6,661 nt of DNA from Clostridia bacterium (GTDB taxonomy: Bacteria; Bacillota_A; Clostridia; Christensenellales; Aristaeellaceae). Both the position numbers and the translations under genes were made by a program. Below the pieces are notes generated by a model. The model saw only the letters and a program-made list of their open reading frames with translations. It made no database searches and was not told the origin of the DNA. Positions 1-5,775 of the stretch are shown piece by piece; position 1 is the stretch's first letter; each line of letters begins with the position of its first letter. Location of the stretch: assembly GCA_017938785.1 (NCBI GenBank), contig JAGBAU010000109.1, forward strand, positions 1 through 6,661. The letters are read 5' to 3'.

Positions 1-825
1 GCTGTGCGCCATATATGTATGCCAGTTATACATATCCGGAACCAATCGAATTCGATCATCCCTCAAAAGCTCTGTAGCATAGAGCCCATGACGTCGGTAA
101 AGCGCCAATAAATCCTTATATTTCAGCTTACTCCCCTTAGGCATATACAAAGCATGTAAAAATGCCTCCTGATCCATATGCTCGCTTTGCGGCCATGCCT
201 TCATCAACGCTTGTACAGTGGATATTCTGCCATTAAAAATAGGACGGATGTCCTCGTTTTGATTTACGCCAGGAACATGAAAAGCCCGTCCCATTTGGTA
301 CAAAGACGTGCATCCTGTCACCACTGCACCGGAAAAACCCAAGCGATCAAATAACGCCTTGGTGAATTCGCCACGCAAAGCAAACTCCCCTCCGGTGTTA
401 TAAATTGTTTCAATGAAGCGACTGGAAACATCCCCTATATTCTTTACCAAATCATCCAGCGCCTCAAAGCTCGGCGCCTCAGCGCCACATGCAATAATAT
501 AAACCGGGATCTTTATCCTTGAGAAAGCAGCGATGTATTCTTTCATAGAGCCCTGATAACGTTCGCTGAGAAGGTTTGCCTCCGGCAGGATAATAAAATC
601 GAATTGATCATTGATTTCATCAGCCGTCATTTCCGGCGTACGATAAACATACTGATTCTCTCCGGTATCAATTACAGACATTAGCCCTTGCAGCCACAGG
701 CGATTCCCAATATTGAAGTTCCCGTTCTGAATGGTCTTTACATACTGATCCCTACAGTCAATTCCCCGGTCAATATCATACTCACTTCCGGGGGAACGCA
801 TTTTCCAAATCAACACCTGTCTCAA
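1..825 (-). CDS. polysaccharide pyruvyl transferase family protein, N-terminal part (3' end beyond the left edge)
   Basis: The minus strand is open for 275 codons from a TTG at 825 down to base 1, where the window ends. The translation resembles the polysaccharide pyruvyl transferase family (PF04230), whose members add pyruvate ketals to cell-wall or exopolysaccharide sugars in the cytoplasm. Visible family features are the N-terminal NFNIGNRLWLQ segment (residues 36-46), a Rossmann-like strand FDFIILPEANLLS (75-87), VYIIACGAEAPSF (108-120), FALRGEFTKALFDRLGF (148-164) and VVTGCTSLY (168-176, with Thr where Pro is common). The R-x-HG motif expected further on would lie off the window. The start was chosen because AAGGAGAT at 842-835 lies upstream; GTG at 816 and ATG at 801 are in-frame alternatives without a clear binding site. 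The gene is divergent from the two-component operon. The family call is from remembered motifs; the exact acceptor sugar cannot be told. Confidence 0.8.
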   Translation of the reverse strand, partial: MRQVLIWKMRSPGSEYDIDRGIDCRDQYVKTIQNGNFNIGNRLWLQGLMSVIDTGENQYVYRTPEMTADEINDQFDFIILPEANLLSERYQGSMKEYIAAFSRIKIPVYIIACGAEAPSFEALDDLVKNIGDVSSRFIETIYNTGGEFALRGEFTKALFDRLGFSGAVVTGCTSLYQMGRAFHVPGVNQNEDIRPIFNGRISTVQALMKAWPQSEHMDQEAFLHALYMPKGSKLKYKDLLALYRRHGLYATELLRDDRIRLVPDMYNWHTYMAHS

Positions 826-834
826 GCCTAAAAA

Positions 835-842
835 ATCTCCTT
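835..842 (-). promoter_or_regulatory. ribosome binding site for the pyruvyl transferase-like gene
   Basis: On the minus strand the bases read AAGGAGAT, followed after about nine bases by TTG at 825. It is the only good Shine-Dalgarno match near the open frame, which closes upstream at an in-frame TAA at about 856-858. It therefore favours the unusual TTG start over the ATG at 801. The spacing is at the long end of the normal range. Confidence 0.55.
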
Positions 843-893
843 GAATATTATTCAGCGCTTACTCCAAGTGTATTCAGGAAAACTGAAAGAAAA

Positions 894-909
894 ATGAATC
901 TCGATTCAT
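894..909. repeat. 16-base palindrome in the divergent promoter region
   Basis: ATGAATC (894-900) and GATTCAT (903-909) are perfect reverse complements separated by TC. The site lies between the divergent pyruvyl transferase-like gene and the response regulator gene. Its short spacer and two-fold symmetry fit a dimeric regulator's operator; it has no run of T and is too short for a terminator. Which protein binds, if any, is not visible. Confidence 0.5.
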
Positions 910-978
910 CCTATGTTAAACTGATCCGATAAAAAATAGACCTTTCATGGGCAAACCAAAGCTCTTTCATGCTATGTT
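905..978 (+). repeat. imperfect 13-base direct repeat, TTCATSCTATGTT
   Basis: TTCATCCTATGTT at 905-917 and TTCATGCTATGTT at 966-978 match at 12 of 13 bases and are 61 bases apart. The first copy begins inside the right arm of the palindrome at 894-909; the second overlaps the phased TTCAT array in front of the regulator gene. Duplication of so long a motif in a short regulatory region suggests a protein binding site. Confidence 0.55.
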
Positions 979-1003
979 CATCTTTGTATATATAATCTTT
1001 CAT
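944..1003 (+). promoter_or_regulatory. phased TTCAT direct-repeat array, candidate OmpR-family operator
   Basis: TTCAT occurs at 944-948, 966-970, 977-981 and 999-1003, so the starts are 22, 11 and 22 bases apart, all multiples of 11. Three copies lie in the longer identical word CTTTCATG (942-949, 964-971, 997-1004). OmpR/PhoB-family regulators bind as head-to-tail dimers to direct repeats with a period of about 10-11 bases, so the pair at 966 and 977 has the right geometry. It ends nine bases before a TATAAT box, as activator boxes that replace a -35 element do. The link to the regulator encoded just downstream (autoregulation) is inferred. Confidence 0.55.
991..996 (+). promoter_or_regulatory. 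candidate -10 box of the two-component operon promoter
   Basis: TATAAT is a perfect match to the sigma-A -10 consensus. No TTGACA-like -35 element lies 16-18 bases upstream; the equivalent region (about 966-973) carries the TTCAT repeats instead, which would fit an activator-dependent promoter. The transcript would begin near 1003, giving a very short leader of about 16 bases with the ribosome binding site almost at its 5' end. The region is AT-rich, so the match could be chance. Confidence 0.45.
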
Positions 1004-1010
1004 GAGGAGG
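1004..1010 (+). promoter_or_regulatory. ribosome binding site that sets the response regulator start
   Basis: GAGGAGG lies eight bases before the ATG at 1019. It decides the start: an in-frame ATG at 947 would add 24 residues, but the receiver fold begins directly with MRILIAEDE encoded from 1019. Confidence 0.9.
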
Positions 1011-1018
1011 TATTGCAC

Positions 1019-1693
1019 ATGCGTATTTTGATAGCTGAAGATGAGCGGGAACTCAACAGCGTTATTTCCCGCAAACTGATGGCTGATGGAAACCACGTGG
1101 ATTCCTGCCTGGATGGCCTTATGGCCCTGGAAAAGCTCAGCCAAGGCAACTATGATGTAGCCGTGCTGGACATCATGATGCCCGGAATGGACGGTTTGGA
1201 ATTGGTGCGTCAACTGCGCAACGAAGGCAACGAAACCCCTGTACTCTTCCTCACTGCCCGCGATTCTATAGAAGACCAGGTAACCGGACTGGATGTCGGC
1301 GGAGATGATTATCTGACCAAGCCCTTTGCTCTGGAAGTACTCTCTGCACGCGTACGTGCACTAACCCGGCGCAACAGCGAACAACGCAGTAATACATACC
1401 AAGTTGGGGATCTCACTCTGGATGTCAAATACCATAGAGTCATGCGAGGCAATGTAGAAATTGAATTGAGTTCCCGGGAGTTTTCCATTCTGGAATACAT
1501 GATGCGCAATGCAGGGGTAATACTCAGCCGCGAACAGATTGAACAATATATCTGGAATTACGAATACGGTGGAAATTCCAACATTGTAGATGTATACATC
1601 CGCAGCCTGCGCAAAAAAATCGATGAGGATTTCGAACCCAAGCTCATCCGTACCATACGCATGGTGGGATACACCATCAGGGGCAACAAATGA
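1019..1693 (+). CDS. OmpR-family two-component response regulator
   Basis: This 224-residue protein is a DNA-binding transcription regulator switched by phosphorylation from its partner kinase. Residues 1-120 form a receiver domain: the acidic pair E7-D8, the phosphate-accepting D51 in VLDIMMPGMDG, T79 in FLTARD, and K101-P102 in LTKPF. Residues about 127-221 form an OmpR/PhoB-type winged helix, with the SSREFSILEYMM segment (151-162), the recognition helix region NIVDVYIRSLRKKI (188-201) and the C-terminal hairpin IRTIRMVGYTI. All key residues are present and the length is typical. Its TGA overlaps the kinase ATG in an ATGA, so the pair is translationally coupled. The target genes cannot be read from the sequence; its own promoter and the divergent polysaccharide gene are plausible. 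The subfamily call is secure, the specific role unknown. Confidence 0.96.
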   Translation: MRILIAEDERELNSVISRKLMADGNHVDSCLDGLMALEKLSQGNYDVAVLDIMMPGMDGLELVRQLRNEGNETPVLFLTARDSIEDQVTGLDVGGDDYLTKPFALEVLSARVRALTRRNSEQRSNTYQVGDLTLDVKYHRVMRGNVEIELSSREFSILEYMMRNAGVILSREQIEQYIWNYEYGGNSNIVDVYIRSLRKKIDEDFEPKLIRTIRMVGYTIRGNK

Positions 1694-3018
1694 AACATAC
1701 ATCTATCAAAACCCGGATTACGCTGTGGTATGCCATATTTATCCTGTTGATCATAGGATTGATGTTGTTCGCGTTGATGATTAACCAGCACTATCAGTCC
1801 ACTGATTACTACAATGATATGCTCTTTGCTGCCATGGATGAGGCTGTTCATTCCATTTACTTGGAAAATGGGGAAATTCGTGTGGAAAGTCCCATGGATT
1901 CAGGCGTACATGTTACCGTACTGGATGAAGGGGGAAATCTTCTGCTGGGCAAGCGGAAGTTCTCGGCTACCCTAAAGGAGGAAATCCTCCGTATCCGCGG
2001 CAATGCTCAGACCGGAAGTTGGTATTTGTTGGATAAACCCGTCACCCTTGAGGATAACCGTACGATATGGCTTCGCCTGTATATCTCAGCAAGCCTTACT
2101 GAGCGTACCAATGCCTCTATCTTCCTCATGTTATTGGTGGCAATACCAATCCTGCTCCTGGTCGTACTGGTTGGCGGCTACCGCATGACTCAGTACGCCT
2201 TCCATCCCCTGGATGCCATCACCCAAACTGCAGCCAACATTTCTGACAGCAGCGACCTGAAACAGCGTATCAGCCTTGTGGGGCAAACTGACGAAGTCGG
2301 CCGCCTGGCCAACACATTTGATAGCATGTTTGCCCGCCTGGAACGGTCGCTGGAAAACGAAAAACACTTCATCTCCGATGCATCCCATGAATTGCGTACG
2401 CCGCTGAGCCTCATTTGCGCCCAGAGTGAATTTGCTTTGATGCCGAAACGCACCATGGAGGAAAAGGATGCGGCACTACGCATCATTCATGAATGTGGTC
2501 AAAGGACCTCCGATATGCTTGGTCAGATGCTGCTGCTCTCCCGTATGGATTATCAGAAAGTACCTCTCAACCTGGAAAAGGCGAACCTGTCTAACTTGAT
2601 CGAAAGCATCGCACAGGAGATGCAGGTCCAGGCTGATGAACGGAACATCTCCATTTCCTGCGATATTGCAAAACGCATCCTGTTCAACTGTGATGAAATC
2701 CTAATACTGCGCATGGTTACGAATTTGATTCAAAATGCCATCCAGTACGGCCGAAATGGCGGAAACATTCATATCCAGCTTGATCGGAAGGAAAGCGGTA
2801 TCTTCTTCATTGTGGAGGATAACGGTATCGGTATCTCCGAAGCGAATCAGGAAAAGATATGGAATCGCTTCTTCCAGGTCGATAAAACCAAAAAAACTGC
2901 CGGCTCCGGCCTTGGCCTTCCCATCATAAAATGGATTGTAGAAGCACACGGCGGTACAATTTCCATCTCAAGCCAATTAGGAAAAGGAAGTCGATTCACC
3001 ATTCACTTTCCTGCATAA
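1690..3018 (+). CDS. membrane sensor histidine kinase with HAMP domain
   Basis: This 442-residue kinase senses an unknown signal outside the membrane and phosphorylates the regulator encoded just upstream. Domain order: TM helix 1 (about 12-33); an extracytoplasmic sensor of about 110 residues containing HVTVLDEGGNLLLGK, which could be a small PAS-like fold; TM helix 2 (about 143-163); HAMP linker (about 164-217, with the FHPLDAI start and DEVGRLANTF segment); HisKA with phospho-accepting H233 in SHELRTP; and a HATPase domain with the N box NLIQNAIQYG (345-354), G1 box DNGIGI (377-382), F box RFF (393-395) and G2 box GSGLGL (405-410). Every catalytic motif is intact. It starts inside the regulator's stop codon, and transcription ends at the palindromic terminator four bases beyond its TAA. 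The sensor region gives no ligand clue that I can recognise. Confidence 0.95.
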   Translation: MKHTSIKTRITLWYAIFILLIIGLMLFALMINQHYQSTDYYNDMLFAAMDEAVHSIYLENGEIRVESPMDSGVHVTVLDEGGNLLLGKRKFSATLKEEILRIRGNAQTGSWYLLDKPVTLEDNRTIWLRLYISASLTERTNASIFLMLLVAIPILLLVVLVGGYRMTQYAFHPLDAITQTAANISDSSDLKQRISLVGQTDEVGRLANTFDSMFARLERSLENEKHFISDASHELRTPLSLICAQSEFALMPKRTMEEKDAALRIIHECGQRTSDMLGQMLLLSRMDYQKVPLNLEKANLSNLIESIAQEMQVQADERNISISCDIAKRILFNCDEILILRMVTNLIQNAIQYGRNGGNIHIQLDRKESGIFFIVEDNGIGISEANQEKIWNRFFQVDKTKKTAGSGLGLPIIKWIVEAHGGTISISSQLGKGSRFTIHFPA

Positions 3019-3021
3019 AGC

Positions 3022-3065
3022 ACACAAAAAAGGAGATTGCCATATGGCAATCTCCTTTTTTGTGT
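3022..3065. terminator. bidirectional rho-independent terminator, perfect 44-base palindrome
   Basis: The two 22-base arms (3022-3043 and 3044-3065) are exact reverse complements. The core stem GGAGATTGCC / GGCAATCTCC closes an ATAT loop and is followed by six T on either strand, with an outer ACAC/GTGT clamp. It lies between two converging genes, three bases after the histidine kinase stop codon and three bases from the stop of the minus-strand ferredoxin gene, so one element should end both transcripts. Confidence 0.93.
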
Positions 3066-3068
3066 TTA

Positions 3069-3263
3069 TCAATGATACATATTGTCTGCGACGATGTCCA
3101 TCACCTTGTCGTGGCAGCCGCCGCAGCCGGTGGAGCACTTGGTCATTCTCTGGAGCTCCTCGAAGGTCTTCTGCACGTCCTCAAAGCTTTCGCAGCGGTG
3201 CAGGGCGTCGATGATATCAAAATAGCTGACCTTCTTGCAGTTGCAAACCATCCTGTTTTCCAT
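3069..3263 (-). CDS. small BFD-like [2Fe-2S]-binding protein
   Basis: This 64-residue cytoplasmic protein matches the BFD-like [2Fe-2S] domain (bacterioferritin-associated ferredoxin family, also found in NirB and NifU-type proteins). The pattern is VCNCKKVSYFDIIDAL near the N-terminus (C7, C9) and CSTGCGGC near the C-terminus (C43, C47, C50); C7, C9, C47 and C50 are the likely cluster ligands in CxC...CxxC order, with C24 and C43 extra. The whole protein is one domain, so it probably serves as an electron carrier or iron-sulfur partner; no specific partner is encoded nearby. The start at 3263 follows AAGGAGG by eight bases; longer in-frame starts up to 3341 would overlap the upstream gene. 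It is the last gene of the minus-strand run and ends at the bidirectional terminator. The domain call is from the Cys pattern; a role in iron storage is not shown. Confidence 0.82.
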   Translation of the reverse strand: MENRMVCNCKKVSYFDIIDALHRCESFEDVQKTFEELQRMTKCSTGCGGCHDKVMDIVADNMYH

Positions 3264-3271
3264 CTTCTCTT

Positions 3272-3278
3272 CCTCCTT
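3272..3278 (-). promoter_or_regulatory. ribosome binding site for the BFD-like gene
   Basis: On the minus strand the bases read AAGGAGG, eight bases before the ATG at 3263. It is a full consensus match and fixes the start after the longer in-frame possibility at 3341. The 65-base gap upstream is AT-rich (TTATATAGAATTAAG at about 3305-3291) and might hold a weak promoter, but no convincing -35/-10 pair is seen. Confidence 0.85.
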
Positions 3279-3328
3279 GAAACTTTTTCTCTTAATTCTA
3301 TATAACCGCTTCGGGGAGAATAGAAACA

Positions 3329-4672
3329 TTACTGTTCGCACATTCCGCGAATCAGACGCAGGGCCTCCTGCCAGCGGTCATCCTCCGCACTCTCCAGGCG
3401 GTAGGCCAGGCGCTCAGCCATATCGGAAATCTGCTGCTTCTTGCGCTGAACAAAGCCAGGATTATCCGCAAATGCGCCGGACACCAGCAGAGCCAGCACG
3501 CGGCCCGCCATGTTCATGATTTCCGCATCCGGCAGGGTCTGCTGGCGGATATGGCGTTCAATGCGCTCCAGCACGCGGCTCACCAGATCATCCAGGGCAT
3601 ATTCGCCCGCCAGGGTGAGCAGGGCGTCCAGGGCCAGGGCGTCGCGGTTGAAGCGCAGCATCAGGCTCTGGGCATAATCGCGTATCCAGCCCGCCTCCAT
3701 GGAGGAATCGATGTTCATCTGCGCATATTCCTCCAGAGCGCCTTCCTCGCGCATGCGTACGTGGCTGCATCCGTACTCCATGAACAGGGAACGGGCCACA
3801 CCCAGATCTGCGCAAGTTTCGGGTTCCGCATGAACGGGTGCTTCCTCGCCCATCGGCTCGCCTTCACCGAAATGGGCATGGATAGATTCTTCCTCGCCCG
3901 CACGGGCCTGGCTGTGCCATACGCTGGCGCGGTCCACATTGCGGAAATAGGCAATGAAGGAGATATGCATGTAGGTCTGCACGAAGAGGCCGGCGATCAG
4001 GCTTACAAAGGTGCCGACGCCGTAAATCATCCAGAAGGAAGCGGAACCCACAGCAAATCCGGCTGCCATCGCGGGCAAACTCGCCAGCAGGGACCAGCCG
4101 ATGAAGCTCAGTTCCAGCACAAACAGGTCCATGCGATGGCCGTACATGCGCTTTTTGCTCTCCCGCAGCACCTCCATCACGCCCATCTCAGGATGATTGT
4201 ACAGGATATAATCCGCCATGGAATAACTGTAGGTGAAAATGATGCCCGGTATGATCAGCAGGAAAAAACCCAGGCTGATCAACAGTCCGCGCACAATATT
4301 CATGCCCACGGCCTTCCAGAAGACGCCCTTGGGGAACAGCATACCCACGCGGGGATTTTCACCATCCAGCACCCGGCTGCCCAGGCCCGCAAGGCCCACG
4401 TTCACATAGGAGCCCACGAGCACCACATAGATCAGGAAAACCACAGCAACCGCCATTGCGATGCTCAGAGCCCGATAAAACTCCATACTATTGGGAATAA
4501 CCCCTACGGTTTCAGGCGACACATTGTAATTCACATCAACATTTGAAATCGATGCACCCGGTCCGCCCACGGTTGCGCCCAGCAGGCCTGCCAGCAATAC
4601 GATCGCCGCCGTCTTCAGCCACTTCCCCTGCAATACCGCCCGGGCAGCGGCACGATAATCACTTGTCCGCAT
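3329..4672 (-). CDS. DUF975-family integral membrane protein with a soluble C-terminal extension
   Basis: The 447-residue protein has two parts. Residues 1-250 match the DUF975 family (PF06161) of multi-pass membrane proteins of unknown function: an N-terminal ARAVLQGKW segment, hydrophobic helices at about 20-36, 66-92, 124-147, 186-208 and 212-240, and the family signature LIIPGIIFTYSYSMADYIL (139-157), followed by ESKKRMYGHRMDLFVLELSFIGW (171-193). Residues about 255-285 are an acidic, probably disordered linker, and about 286-447 form a charged, helix-rich soluble region, starting CADLGVARSLFMEYGCSH, that I do not recognise; DUF975 proteins often end soon after the last helix. The ATG at 4672 follows GAGGAGA by about five bases. 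It is co-directional with potD, 56 bases downstream of it and beyond a hairpin, and precedes the BFD-like gene. A role in polyamine transport is not shown; the link may be only positional. Confidence 0.85.
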   Translation of the reverse strand: MRTSDYRAAARAVLQGKWLKTAAIVLLAGLLGATVGGPGASISNVDVNYNVSPETVGVIPNSMEFYRALSIAMAVAVVFLIYVVLVGSYVNVGLAGLGSRVLDGENPRVGMLFPKGVFWKAVGMNIVRGLLISLGFFLLIIPGIIFTYSYSMADYILYNHPEMGVMEVLRESKKRMYGHRMDLFVLELSFIGWSLLASLPAMAAGFAVGSASFWMIYGVGTFVSLIAGLFVQTYMHISFIAYFRNVDRASVWHSQARAGEEESIHAHFGEGEPMGEEAPVHAEPETCADLGVARSLFMEYGCSHVRMREEGALEEYAQMNIDSSMEAGWIRDYAQSLMLRFNRDALALDALLTLAGEYALDDLVSRVLERIERHIRQQTLPDAEIMNMAGRVLALLVSGAFADNPGFVQRKKQQISDMAERLAYRLESAEDDRWQEALRLIRGMCEQ

Positions 4673-4695
4673 TTTTATCTCCTCATCAGGTTATA

Positions 4696-4728
4696 TTGCA
4701 AGGGGAGCCGTCCGGCTCCCCTTTGCAA
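4696..4728 (-). terminator. GC-rich hairpin directly after potD, weak terminator or 3' stabiliser
   Basis: GGGGAGCCG (4702-4710) and CGGCTCCCC (4713-4721) pair perfectly, and flanking TTGCAA copies (4696-4701 and 4723-4728) extend the stem with a one-base bulge. In the minus-strand transcript the hairpin begins directly after the potD stop codon and is followed by TTGCAATATAA, which is not a real T run. It is therefore more likely a partial terminator, or a structure protecting the potC-potD message end, than a strong stop. It would lower expression of the downstream DUF975 gene. Confidence 0.6.
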
Positions 4729-5775
4729 TCAGTTCAGCTGGAAATTGGTCCATGCTTCCTGGAAGTTGCTGGCGAATTCGCCCACATCCTCCACATATTC
4801 CTTGGTAGCGAGCAGCTCCTCGGGAATGTTGAAGCATTCCATGGCAGCATAGCCGGGATCGATCAGCGGATCCGCCGCAGCATTGGGATTGATGTATGCC
4901 TGCCATTCGGCAACGAACTTGGCGATTTCGGCATCCATGTAGAAATTCATGAACGCATGGGCATTCTCCGGATGCTGTGCGTTCTTTGGAATCACCATGC
5001 TGTCGATACCGAAGCCGATGCCCTCGCTGGGGAATACGCACTTCAAATCGGGATTCTCCAGCAGGCTCAGGGCCACATAGGGTGTGAACAGGTAAGCTGC
5101 CTTGGCCTCGCCTGCGGTCAGGTAGTTGTAGGTCAGGTCGTAGTCCAGCACGCGGATGTTGGGCTTGAGCTCCAGCAGCTTCGCGTAGGCCTCGTCCAGC
5201 TGGGCCTGATCGGTGGTATTGTAGGAGTAGCCCAGCATCTTGAGCGCTTCGCCCAGGATGACGCGTGCGTCGTTGATCATCCACAGGGAATCGGCAAACT
5301 GCTCGTCCCACAGATCGGCAAAGGAGGTGATCTCACCCTCAACCTGTGCAGGATCATACACGATCATGGGGCTGCCCACGGTATAGGGCACGGAATATAT
5401 ATTCTCCGGATCGAAGTACTGGTTCAGGTAATCGGGATTCAGGTTCTCCCAGTTGGTGAGCTTTGCCTTGTCCAGGGGCAGCAGCAGCCCATCCTTGCGC
5501 AGGGTGGAGATGGCGTAATCGCTGGCGAGGATCAGGTCGTAATCTTCCACATTGCCCTCCTGCATCTTCAGCAGCATCTCCTCGTTGCTGGCGAACACGG
5601 AGTAGTTCACCTTGATACCGGTTTTCTCTTCAAACTGGCCCAGGGTGGTCTCGTCGAAGTAGCCTGCCCAAGTGAAGATGTTCAGCTCCTTCTCCTCCTC
5701 GGCGAAAGCGCCGCAGCAGGAAAATACCAAGCTCAGCACCAACAGCGCAGAAAGCAGCACACTCAGCTTTTTCAT
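4729..5775 (-). CDS. potD: PotD-like polyamine ABC transporter substrate-binding protein
   Basis: The 348-residue protein captures polyamine outside the membrane and delivers it to the PotB-PotC permease. Residues 1-25 are a signal peptide (KK, then a hydrophobic core LSVLLSALLVLSLVF); it may be cleaved after AFA (25), or lipidated at C20 if VFSC serves as a lipobox. The mature part follows PotD closely: LNIFTWAGYFDETTLGQFEEKTGIKVNYSVFASNEEML, then YDLILASDYAI, a KLTNWENLNPDYLN segment, ITSFADLWDEQF, NDARVILGEALKMLGYSYNTTD and GFGIDSMVIPKNA. Against E. coli PotD recalled from memory, W36, Y39, S85, Y87, D169, D258 and Y294 match ligand residues, while the counterparts of E171, W229, W255 and Q327 look changed (V172, F230, G256, V328). 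The start at 5775 follows GGAGG by seven bases, overlaps the potC stop in an ATGA, and removes a 29-residue cysteine-rich extension with no function. Family call secure; which amine is bound is open. Confidence 0.93.
   Translation of the reverse strand: MKKLSVLLSALLVLSLVFSCCGAFAEEEKELNIFTWAGYFDETTLGQFEEKTGIKVNYSVFASNEEMLLKMQEGNVEDYDLILASDYAISTLRKDGLLLPLDKAKLTNWENLNPDYLNQYFDPENIYSVPYTVGSPMIVYDPAQVEGEITSFADLWDEQFADSLWMINDARVILGEALKMLGYSYNTTDQAQLDEAYAKLLELKPNIRVLDYDLTYNYLTAGEAKAAYLFTPYVALSLLENPDLKCVFPSEGIGFGIDSMVIPKNAQHPENAHAFMNFYMDAEIAKFVAEWQAYINPNAAADPLIDPGYAAMECFNIPEELLATKEYVEDVGEFASNFQEAWTNFQLN

Noticed and set aside
947..1018. Longer response regulator start at 947
   Set aside because: It has no ribosome binding site, covers the putative promoter, and adds 24 residues not found in OmpR-family receivers. 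The ATG at 1019 has an ideal GAGGAGG.
3069..3305. Plus-strand open frame of 124 codons at 2931-3305 across the terminator
   Set aside because: It overlaps the kinase end, runs through the terminator palindrome and is antisense to the BFD-like gene, whose Cys pattern is convincing.
3264..3341. Longer BFD-like protein start at 3341
   Set aside because: It would overlap the end of the DUF975 gene and lacks a binding site, while AAGGAGG sits in front of the ATG at 3263.
3551..4546. A 331-codon His-rich open frame on the plus strand
   Set aside because: It lies wholly opposite the DUF975 gene, which has clear family motifs and a ribosome binding site. The His/Gln richness is what antisense reading of such codons gives.
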